DNA of 6,369 nt from Thermoanaerobaculaceae bacterium (GTDB lineage: Bacteria > Acidobacteriota > Thermoanaerobaculia > Thermoanaerobaculales > Thermoanaerobaculaceae). The stretch lies in contig JALHTD010000513.1 in the NCBI GenBank assembly GCA_022865555.1, positions 1 through 6,369 of the forward strand, read 5' to 3'. This document shows, piece after piece, positions 1-5,656 of the stretch. The notes under the pieces were generated by a model. That model had not been told where the DNA came from, made no database searches, and worked only from the letters and a program-made list of their open reading frames with translations. Made by a program: the position numbers and the translations under genes. How positions within the stretch are numbered: position 1 is the first letter of the stretch; each line of letters begins with the position of its first letter.

Positions 1-2
1 AC

Positions 3-1988
3 CGGGACGGCGTCTTGTGGGTCGCCACGATTGGCGGGGGTCTCGAGCGCTTCGAGCGGCAGACGGAGCGGTTCCCGCACTACCGCCACGACGCCTCCGA
101 CCCCGGCTCGCTGGCCCATGACGAGCTGCGATCCGTCTACCAGGACCGTTCAGGTGCCCTCTGGGTCGGCACCTTCGGGGGAGGCCTCGACCTCCTCGAT
201 CCACGAACCGGCCGGTTCACTCACCACCGGCATGAACCCGGCAACCCTTCCAGTATCAGCAACGACTTCATCCGCATGATGATGGAGGACCGGAATGGCG
301 TGATCTGGGTCGGTACCCAGGGCGGCGGGGTCAACCGTTTCGACCCCCAACGGCGAGCGTTCAGGAGCTTCCGGAACGATACTGACAACCCCGCGAGCCT
401 GAGCAACGATCACGTCTTCGCGATCCACGAAGCACTCGACGGGACCCTGTGGTTCGGGACGTTTGGGGGTGGGGTCAACAGGTTGGACCAGGCAACTGGC
501 CGCTTCCGACGGTACACCGCCCGGGATGGCCTGGCGAGCGACTCGGTCTACGCCATGCTCGAGGACGAATCCGGGAGGCTGTGGATCAGCACCACCAGGG
601 GGCTTTCGCGATTGCATCCGCGCTCCGGCGAGTTCCGCAACTACGACGTGCGGGACGGCCTCCAGAGCAACGAGTTCAACGGTGGCTCGGCCTACCGGAG
701 CGCCGCCGGGGAGATGTTCTTCGGGGGGATCAGCGGCTTCAATGCCTTCTTCCCCGACGAGATCGGCTTCAACCCCGTGGTTCCCGAGGTGGTGATCACC
801 GACCTGCGGCTGTTCAACCGGTCCGTGCGCGTCGGCGAGCGGTGGGAGGGGCGCGTCATCCTTCAGCGGCCGGTCAACCGGACCGATTCCCTCGAGCTCT
901 CTTACCAGGACAACCTCTTTTCCCTGGAGTTTGCGGCGCTTCACTACTCAGCTCCCGGCAAGAACCGGTACGCCTACACGATGGAGGGCTTCAGCGACGC
1001 GTGGATCCCGGTAAGCGCCGACCGCCGCTTTGCAGCCTTCACCGGCTTGGCGCCGGGCCAGTACGTCTTCCGGGTCCGCGGCGCCAACAGCGACGGTGTC
1101 TGGAACGAGCGTGGGGCCTCGATCCGAATCACCATCGCGCCGCCTATCTGGGGCACGTGGTGGTTCCGGCTGGCGGGTGGGATGGTCGTGCTGGCTCTCG
1201 GCGCCGTGGCGCTCCGCGCCCGCGTCCGCAGCGTCCGCATGCGGACCGAACTCCAGGCCGCCCGTGATGCCCAGATGGGCATCATGCCGCAGGTGGAGCC
1301 GGAGGTGGAGGGGTTCGAGGTGTCCGGGCTGTGCATTCCGGCCCACGAGGTGGGGGGCGACTTCTTCGACTACTTCTGGCTGGAGGGCGAGCGGCGCCAC
1401 CTGTGTGTCGTGGTCGGGGACGTCGCGGGCAAGGCCATGCGCGCAGCCATGGCGGCGCTGATGTCCGACGGGATGATCTTCTCCCGGGTGCGCCAGGGGG
1501 GAGACATCGAGGAGATCATGGGCAGCCTGAACCGGTCCATTCACGAGAAGATCGGCAAGCGCATGTTCACGGCACTGTGCGCGATGGTCCTCAACCCCGA
1601 GACCGGTGAGCTGACCTTCGCCAACGCCGGCCTGTGCGAGCCGCTCATGAAGTCCGGAGCAGGGGTGGAGTACCTGACCTCGCCGGGCGCAACCCTGCCG
1701 CTCGGCGCTCGTGCCGACACCGTCTACCAGCGTCGAACGGTGCACCTCGCTGGAGGGGACGTGATCGTCGTGTTCTCGGACGGGATCCCCGAGGCTCGCA
1801 GCCACTCCGGTGGTCAGTACGGCTACGACCGTCCCCGCGACCTGCTGGCCCGACTGGACGTCTCAGCCCTCTCTGCCGAGAACATCAGGGACACGTTGAT
1901 TCAGGATGCGCGTCGCTTCGCAGGCGGCTCGCACCATAGCGACGACATGACGCTAGTCGTGATAAAGGCCAAGTCGGTTCGGGGCTAG
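3..1988 (+). CDS. Reg_prop / Y_Y_Y sensor fused to SpoIIE-type (PP2C) serine phosphatase, 5' partial
   Basis: Membrane-bound sensor phosphatase whose start lies left of the window; the frame is open from base 3. Residues are numbered from the TTG at 15. Residues 1-250 are two-component-regulator propeller repeats with recurring GxLWVGTxGGGLxRFD, including a terminal FNGGSAYRSAAGEMFFGG unit. Residues about 295-375 are a Y_Y_Y domain, residues 383-402 a single membrane helix, and 403-420 a short linker (ELQAARDAQMGIMPQ) with no HAMP. Residues 421-652 are the PP2C/SpoIIE domain. Its metal-site motifs are EVGGDFFD (D449, D452), GDVAGK (D469), FSDG (D589) and SDDMT (D643, D644), so catalysis looks intact. 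NAGL replaces the common NAGH. In known relatives the propeller senses a periplasmic ligand, and the phosphatase dephosphorylates STAS-type anti-anti-sigma partners. No STAS or anti-sigma kinase gene is visible here, so the target is unknown. The stop is the TAG at 1986-1988. The next gene is convergent. Confidence 0.93.
   Translation, partial: RDGVLWVATIGGGLERFERQTERFPHYRHDASDPGSLAHDELRSVYQDRSGALWVGTFGGGLDLLDPRTGRFTHHRHEPGNPSSISNDFIRMMMEDRNGVIWVGTQGGGVNRFDPQRRAFRSFRNDTDNPASLSNDHVFAIHEALDGTLWFGTFGGGVNRLDQATGRFRRYTARDGLASDSVYAMLEDESGRLWISTTRGLSRLHPRSGEFRNYDVRDGLQSNEFNGGSAYRSAAGEMFFGGISGFNAFFPDEIGFNPVVPEVVITDLRLFNRSVRVGERWEGRVILQRPVNRTDSLELSYQDNLFSLEFAALHYSAPGKNRYAYTMEGFSDAWIPVSADRRFAAFTGLAPGQYVFRVRGANSDGVWNERGASIRITIAPPIWGTWWFRLAGGMVVLALGAVALRARVRSVRMRTELQAARDAQMGIMPQVEPEVEGFEVSGLCIPAHEVGGDFFDYFWLEGERRHLCVVVGDVAGKAMRAAMAALMSDGMIFSRVRQGGDIEEIMGSLNRSIHEKIGKRMFTALCAMVLNPETGELTFANAGLCEPLMKSGAGVEYLTSPGATLPLGARADTVYQRRTVHLAGGDVIVVFSDGIPEARSHSGGQYGYDRPRDLLARLDVSALSAENIRDTLIQDARRFAGGSHHSDDMTLVVIKAKSVRG
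27..590 (+). repeat. Coding tandem repeats: four Reg_prop propeller units
   Basis: The TxGGG motif recurs at residues 5, 53, 101 and 149 of the sensor phosphatase. That is an exact 48-residue (144-bp) period, followed by a degenerate copy (STTRGL) 44 residues later. Each of the three full periods carries an N/DPxSLxxD stretch (SDPGSLAHD, GNPSSISND, DNPASLSND) between the blades. These are structural blades of a beta-propeller. They are not a mobile or non-coding repeat. More units almost certainly lie upstream of the window, since propellers of this class normally need more blades than are present here. Confidence 0.85.
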
Positions 1989-2021
1989 TCGGCAGCGCGC
2001 TGTTCGCCCGCTCGTATCAGG

Positions 2022-2042
2022 ACCGCGGACTCGGACCGCGGT
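2022..2042. terminator. GC-rich hairpin between convergent genes (possible bidirectional terminator)
   Basis: ACCGCGG, a 7-nt loop, then CCGCGGT form a perfect 7-bp stem. It sits inside the 77-bp gap between the sensor phosphatase stop (1988) and the carboxypeptidase stop (2066). Neither side has a T-tract, so classical intrinsic termination is not supported. The position between two converging genes is the main argument. A third CCGCGG lies at 2053-2058, and a 10-bp palindrome CAGCGCGCTG lies at 1993-2002. Confidence 0.35.
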
Positions 2043-2065
2043 ACAGTCGCGCCCGCGGTGCTGGT

Positions 2066-3694
2066 CTAGTCCGCGCTCGTCAGGAGCAGCGGAACGGGCG
2101 GGCGGGTGTCCACGCGCAGCACGGGGTACGGCGCCGGCTCGTTGCTCCACTGGCGGACGATGGCGCGGTTGAAGAACCCCCACGCCGCCAGGCTGTCGGC
2201 CGAGGCGGGCTCGAGGAGCACCGGGACGAGGCGAGCCAGCGGCTGGCGCATGTCGACGAACAGGGAACCCGCAGGCACCTCGGCCTCGGCCTTCTCGTAG
2301 TGGCCGGTGAACGTGTTCTGAACGTGCCCCTGGTAGATGTTCTTGGCCAGCTCGATCTTCTCGATGACGAACCGCTCCGCCGGGAGACGGCACCCTTCGA
2401 CCAGCTTTTCGACCATGATGCCCTGCGCCTGCAGGTTCCTCACGACGTCGTCCTGCCCCGGAAGCACGATGTACCCGAGGGGCAGGGGAACGGTCTTCTT
2501 CGGGGAGGCGAGACCGAGGTAGGGCACCGTGTAGTCGCGGGGCACATCGGTCGGGATCACCCTGACGTCGCCTCTCCAGGGGTACTTCACTTTCTCCTCG
2601 GGCGTTACCGGCTCGGTGGTGAACTCCCACCCCTTGACCGTCACGTCCCAGAGCCTCTCGAGCGTCGCCTCGGCGACGAACTGCCCCTTGAAGTAGGAGG
2701 CGACCGTCTCGCGGTCCGCGTTCCTGACAAGCGCTGAGATCTCACCGGCGTTGGCCGACGTGACCTCCAGAACCGCCCGGATGTAGGCGAACGAGGCCAT
2801 CACCCTGGTCTTGAAGTCTGCGTAGGAGTAGTTCTCGTCCAGGATGGACAGCCGGTTGCGCAGCCCGACGTAGTTGGTCCCGTAGCGCGCTTCGATTGCC
2901 TCGTTGATCCAGCCCTTGGACGGATTCGCGCCCTCGACGAACTCGCCGTACGGGACGCTGTCGAAGCCGGACTCCTTCTTGAGCCGGGCGGCAGCCTCGG
3001 GGAACAGCTTCTTCCACATAAAGTCGGTCAGTGCCCTCGGCCCGTTGGCGTTGGCACAGGTCGTGTAGCTCACCGGCTCGCGATGGTAGGAGCCGTTGGT
3101 GGTGTGCATGTCCACGACCAGAACTGGGTCCCACGTGTTGAAGAGCCGCACGAGAGCGCTCACCTCGGGCGATTCCAACTTGGTGTAGTCGCGGTTCAGG
3201 TCGAGGTACTGCCCGTTGTAGCGGACGCCCGCGACCTCCGGACCGTTGTCGTGGCGGTTCTTGCCCAGCTTGTCGTTCCCGTCGGGGTTGAAGATTGGGA
3301 TGACAAGAATCACCTGGCGATCGAGCAGGCCGGCGAGGCGCCCGCTCGCCACCTCGCGGATCAGCATCTGGCACGCTTCCTTGCCCTCGACCTCCCCCGC
3401 GTGGATGTTGGCCATGATGAGCACGGCCGGATTGCCGGTTGCGCGCAGCTCGCTCGGAGTGCGAACCCGCTCCTTTGAGAGGATCACCAGCGGGACCAGG
3501 CGTCCCTCGGTCGAAACCGTCAGGGGAGCGATCGCGACCAGGCTCGACGTCTTCTCGACCTGGTAGAGGAAATCGAGCGCCTCCCGGTAGAGCGATGTGC
3601 GGGCGTAGTCGGTGGCCTCGACGACGGTGACGGGCTCGGCGGCCCAGGCCCGCGCGGCGAGGAGCAAGAGCACAACGAGGCGCGCAAATCCCAC
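2066..3694 (-). CDS. Secreted M14-family zinc metallocarboxypeptidase
   Basis: 542-residue exported peptidase, predicted to trim C-terminal residues or peptides in the periplasm or outside the cell. Residues 1-18 are a signal peptide: a hydrophobic VVLLLLAA core with AWA|AE cleavage. The M14 catalytic domain spans about 25-315. Visible are the zinc motif HAGE (H98, E101) in NIHAGEVEGKE, the substrate-binding NR pair (N167, R168) in LDLNRDY, and the third zinc ligand H197 in VVDMHTTNG. E287 in LSILDENYSY fits the catalytic glutamate. Residues about 320-542 are an extension typical of large bacterial M14 proteins, with no function I can assign. The GTG at 3694 is chosen because GGGAGG lies 4 nt upstream and it starts exactly at the signal peptide. 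An upstream TTG at 3826 would add 44 arginine-rich residues ahead of it and is unlikely. The stop is TAG at 2066-2068. Substrate specificity cannot be read from the sequence. The gene diverges from the ankyrin-PD40 gene. Confidence 0.92.
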   Translation of the reverse strand: MGFARLVVLLLLAARAWAAEPVTVVEATDYARTSLYREALDFLYQVEKTSSLVAIAPLTVSTEGRLVPLVILSKERVRTPSELRATGNPAVLIMANIHAGEVEGKEACQMLIREVASGRLAGLLDRQVILVIPIFNPDGNDKLGKNRHDNGPEVAGVRYNGQYLDLNRDYTKLESPEVSALVRLFNTWDPVLVVDMHTTNGSYHREPVSYTTCANANGPRALTDFMWKKLFPEAAARLKKESGFDSVPYGEFVEGANPSKGWINEAIEARYGTNYVGLRNRLSILDENYSYADFKTRVMASFAYIRAVLEVTSANAGEISALVRNADRETVASYFKGQFVAEATLERLWDVTVKGWEFTTEPVTPEEKVKYPWRGDVRVIPTDVPRDYTVPYLGLASPKKTVPLPLGYIVLPGQDDVVRNLQAQGIMVEKLVEGCRLPAERFVIEKIELAKNIYQGHVQNTFTGHYEKAEAEVPAGSLFVDMRQPLARLVPVLLEPASADSLAAWGFFNRAIVRQWSNEPAPYPVLRVDTRPPVPLLLTSAD

Positions 3695-3698
3695 GGTG

Positions 3699-3704
3699 CC
3701 TCCC
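3699..3704 (-). promoter_or_regulatory. Ribosome binding site of the M14 carboxypeptidase
   Basis: On the minus strand, GGGAGG is followed by CACC and then the GTG start at 3694. The 4-nt spacing is short but workable. This site decides the GTG start over the in-frame TTG at 3826. Confidence 0.65.
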
Positions 3705-3853
3705 GAGCGGCGCCGGCAGTGACTCCGCCGACGCGCCACCGACGAGAGGGTAGCAGGACTTCTCCTGGTCGGGTTCCCGGGTGGTTCGAAGGCCGTGAAC
3801 GCGCGGCACGCCCCTGTGCGCCACAACCTTCGGGGCTCCAGCGCGTAAGACTA

Positions 3854-3869
3854 TGTGAGATGATCCACA
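3854..3869. promoter_or_regulatory. Crp/Fnr-family-like palindromic operator
   Basis: TGTGA-N6-CCACA differs at one position from the classical Crp consensus TGTGA-N6-TCACA. It lies in the 197-bp divergent intergenic region, 22 bp before the GTG of the ankyrin-PD40 gene and 159 bp before the carboxypeptidase start. It also sits in one of the few AT-richer patches of the gap. From this position a regulator could affect one or both genes. No good -35/-10 pair can be identified; TTCGGG-17-TATGTG at 3829-3857 is a weak candidate overlapping the site. The identity of any regulator is inferred from the half-site pattern only. Confidence 0.35.
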
Positions 3870-3879
3870 ATGCCCTCGT

Positions 3880-3887
3880 GGAGGTGA
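3880..3887 (+). promoter_or_regulatory. Strong Shine-Dalgarno of the ankyrin-PD40 gene
   Basis: GGAGGTGA is fully complementary to the 16S rRNA 3' end, with 7 nt between the GGAGG core and the GTG at 3892. This supports GTG 3892 over the in-frame ATG at 3904, which lacks a comparably placed site. Confidence 0.8.
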
Positions 3888-3891
3888 ACCC

Positions 3892-5442
3892 GTGACGAAG
3901 AGAATGGCGTGGGTTGCCGCAGTCGTATTCCTGCTTTCTTGCATGCGTCCCGTCGCCGGTCAGACCTCTCCACCTCCGCAGTCCCCTCCGGTGCAGAAGC
4001 CACCCGCCGTCGAGGTGAGCATCCACGAAGCCGCGATGAACGGCGACCTCGCGACGGTCAAGAAGCTCCTGGAGCAGAACCCGGCGCTCCTGGAGGCGCG
4101 TGACGATGACGAGGGGGTAACCCCGCTCGCCTACGCCGCCGGCTTTGGTCACATGGAGGTTTTGGAATTCCTCGTTGCCAGGGGCGCCAACGTCAACGCG
4201 CGAGACCCGAGGGGCCTGTCGGCTCTCCACCTCACGGTCTATACAGGACAAATGCAGTCCCTGCGCTTCCTCCTCGACAAGGGGGCCGACACCAGGGCGT
4301 CAGGACCCTCGGGGATGAGCCCGCTCCACTTCGCCGTGAAGGAAAGCCCTGAGATTGCGGGACTGCTCATCCAGCGTAAGGCCGACGTCGGCGCCCGGGA
4401 CGACTACAGCAACACCGCGCTCATCCTGGCCGCGCGGGCGGGCGTCCAGGACGTCGTGCGGCTGCTGGTCGAGTCCGGGGCGGACGTCAACGCCGCCAAC
4501 CCGCTCACCGGTGACGGCCCGCTCGACGTAGCGCTGCAGGAAGGGCGCACGGAGATCGCGGACTTTCTCCGGAGCAAGGGTGCGAAGCCCCGAACCGACC
4601 CGCCCAAATCGCTCCGCGGGCCGTACCTGGGGCAGACGCCGCCTGGGGCGACGCCGGTCGTGTTCGCGCTCAACCTCGTCTCGACCGAAGGCGGCGAGCT
4701 GAACTCGGTCTTCTCTCCGGATGGGCACGAGTTCTACTTCACTCGCCAGCGGCGCCCGTGGGTGGTCCGCGAGGAGAACGGCGTGTGGGGCAGGCCGCAG
4801 CGGCTCACCATCGCCGGCGACTACAGCACCGTCGACATGTTCGTGACCGGCGGTGGCACGCGCATGTACCTCTGTTCCGACCGACCGCTCTCCGGACAGG
4901 GAGAGCCCACGAAGGACCGCGACATCTGGGTCGTGATTCGCACGGCACAAGGCTGGAGCGATCCCACGAACCTCGGCGAGACCGTGAACTCCCCCAAGGA
5001 CGACCTCTATCCCACGCTGGCGGCCAGGGGCGACCTCTACTTCTGTTCCCGGCGCGAAGGTGGGAAAGGGAGGCACGACATCTATCGCGCTCGTGTCGCC
5101 AAAGGACGCTTCGAGCGCCCCGAGAACCTGGGAAGCCCGATCAACACCGAGCGATCCGACTTCGACCCGTTCATCGCCCCGGACGAGAGCTACCTGATCT
5201 TCGCCTCCGACCGGCCCGGCGGTCTGGGCAACGCCGACCTCTACATCTCCTTCCGCGTTAAGGATGGATCGTGGTCCGAACCGCGGAACATGGGCGCGCC
5301 GGTCAACTCGCCGTACCTGGACTACGCGCCCATGCTCTCGCCCGATGGAAAGTATCTCTTCTTCACCAGCGGCCGAGGCGGCGCGGACGACATCTTCTGG
5401 GTGGATGCGCGCGTCATTGCCACGCTTCGGCCCGGCCCCTGA
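3892..5442 (+). CDS. Exported ankyrin-repeat and PD40 (TolB-like) beta-propeller protein
   Basis: 516-residue protein of unknown specific role, probably a protein-binding scaffold in the periplasm or on the envelope. Residues 1-23 are a signal peptide (AWVAAVVFLLSC core, possible VAG|Q cleavage). LLSC17 is an imperfect lipobox, so a lipoprotein is an alternative. Residues 24-40 are a proline-rich linker (PPPQSPPVQKPP). Six ankyrin-like repeats span about 44-232, for example GVTPLAYAAGFGHMEVLEFL and TALILAARAGVQDVVRLL, with GA(N/D)VNA-type turns. Residues about 265-510 are a propeller of roughly five PD40/WD40-like units. Typical motifs are FSPDGHEFYFT, MYLCSDRP, LYFCSRREGG...DIY, LIFASDRPGG...DLY and LSPDGKYLFFTSGRGG...DIF, alternating with W(S/G)xPxNLG strands. 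Both modules bind proteins or ligands, and no catalytic motif is visible. The gene diverges from the carboxypeptidase, and 214 bp of repeat-rich DNA separates it from the DUF2911 gene. It ends at TGA 5440-5442. Confidence 0.9.
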   Translation: MTKRMAWVAAVVFLLSCMRPVAGQTSPPPQSPPVQKPPAVEVSIHEAAMNGDLATVKKLLEQNPALLEARDDDEGVTPLAYAAGFGHMEVLEFLVARGANVNARDPRGLSALHLTVYTGQMQSLRFLLDKGADTRASGPSGMSPLHFAVKESPEIAGLLIQRKADVGARDDYSNTALILAARAGVQDVVRLLVESGADVNAANPLTGDGPLDVALQEGRTEIADFLRSKGAKPRTDPPKSLRGPYLGQTPPGATPVVFALNLVSTEGGELNSVFSPDGHEFYFTRQRRPWVVREENGVWGRPQRLTIAGDYSTVDMFVTGGGTRMYLCSDRPLSGQGEPTKDRDIWVVIRTAQGWSDPTNLGETVNSPKDDLYPTLAARGDLYFCSRREGGKGRHDIYRARVAKGRFERPENLGSPINTERSDFDPFIAPDESYLIFASDRPGGLGNADLYISFRVKDGSWSEPRNMGAPVNSPYLDYAPMLSPDGKYLFFTSGRGGADDIFWVDARVIATLRPGP

Positions 5443-5453
5443 CCCGTCGAAGC
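5424..5453 (+). other. Inverted repeat spanning the ankyrin-PD40 stop codon
   Basis: GCTTCG (5424-5429) pairs with CGAAGC (5448-5453). One G-T and one C-G pair extend it to an 8-bp stem with a 14-nt loop that contains the TGA stop at 5440-5442. It could be an RNA 3'-end structure or chance. It has no T-tract. Confidence 0.25.
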
Positions 5454-5463
5454 ACTCCGCCGG

Positions 5464-5563
5464 CAAGGGCTCAGTCTCCCGTTTGCGGGAGAGGGTGGGG
5501 TGAGGGCCGTCGTGCCGACGACAGCCGGCCCACCACCACGTGCCGGCCCAGGGTGAGGGGCCG
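5464..5563. repeat. Hairpin-rich dispersed intergenic repeat element (REP/MITE-like)
   Basis: This occupies about half of the 214-bp gap between the ankyrin-PD40 and DUF2911 genes. It holds a 7-bp stem TCTCCCG-TTTG-CGGGAGA (5475-5492), then GGGTGGGGTGAGGG, and a 5-bp stem CGTCG-TGC-CGACG (5508-5520). It also has two direct repeats: GCCGGCCCA at 5524 and 5542, and GGGTGAGGG at 5498 and 5551. Read on the minus strand, the segment translates as GPHPTLSRKRE in one frame and SPHPLPQTGD in another. I recall these as the signature of a very common non-coding intergenic repeat often misannotated as protein. The exact element boundaries are my estimate. Confidence 0.6.
5475..5492. terminator. Stem-loop downstream of the ankyrin-PD40 gene
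   Basis: A perfect 7-bp stem TCTCCCG/CGGGAGA with a TTTG tetraloop lies 33 bp after the stop. It lacks a T-tract. It may act as a weak transcription terminator or a 3'-end stabiliser. It is also the core of the repeat element described for this gap, so its presence may owe more to the element than to the gene. Confidence 0.35.
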
Positions 5564-5616
5564 AGATGGACGGGTCCCAATCCGCTGCGGCTGGAGTGGG
5601 CCAAACCAAACGCGCG

Positions 5617-5642
5617 CTGGAGCGTACAAGTGGAGGCTCCAG
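5617..5642 (+). promoter_or_regulatory. Inverted repeat abutting the DUF2911 ribosome binding site
   Basis: CTGGAGC (5617-5623) and GCTCCAG (5636-5642) form a perfect 7-bp stem with a 12-nt loop. It ends 3 nt before the GGAG of the Shine-Dalgarno sequence. A second CTGGAG at 5591-5596 could pair with the same 3' arm, giving an alternative fold. It may be a repressor operator or a leader structure affecting translation. No -35/-10 promoter is convincing nearby, though TACAAG at 5625-5630 lies in the loop. Confidence 0.35.
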
Positions 5643-5650
5643 AAAGGAGA
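5643..5650 (+). promoter_or_regulatory. Ribosome binding site of the DUF2911 gene
   Basis: AAAGGAGA, with GGAG at 5646-5649, lies 7 nt before the ATG at 5657. Its quality and spacing fix the start codon. Confidence 0.75.
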
Positions 5651-5656
5651 CACGCA

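Noticed and set aside
150..1805. Two long minus-strand open frames (150-944 and 948-1805) under the sensor phosphatase
   Set aside because: They are antisense shadows of a gene with conserved propeller and phosphatase motifs. They have low-complexity composition and no domain.
537..1988. Loss of catalytic function in the phosphatase because NAGH is NAGL
   Set aside because: The aspartates of the metal site are all present. As I recall, this histidine varies among SpoIIE-type phosphatases of this architecture, so inactivation is not indicated.
3695..3826. 44-residue N-terminal extension of the carboxypeptidase from a TTG at 3826
   Set aside because: The extra residues are Arg-rich and precede a textbook signal peptide. 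The GTG at 3694 has GGGAGG just upstream, so the extension is probably untranslated leader.
3829..3857. Possible sigma-70 promoter TTCGGG-17-TATGTG for the ankyrin-PD40 gene
   Set aside because: Both hexamers match the consensus poorly. In GC-rich bacteria such matches are common by chance, so it is noted with the operator only and not called.
2742..3944. 400-codon minus-strand frame overlapping the carboxypeptidase in another frame
   Set aside because: Its translation is Arg/Gly-rich without motifs, whereas the chosen frame carries the full M14 zinc site. It also runs through the divergent intergenic region.
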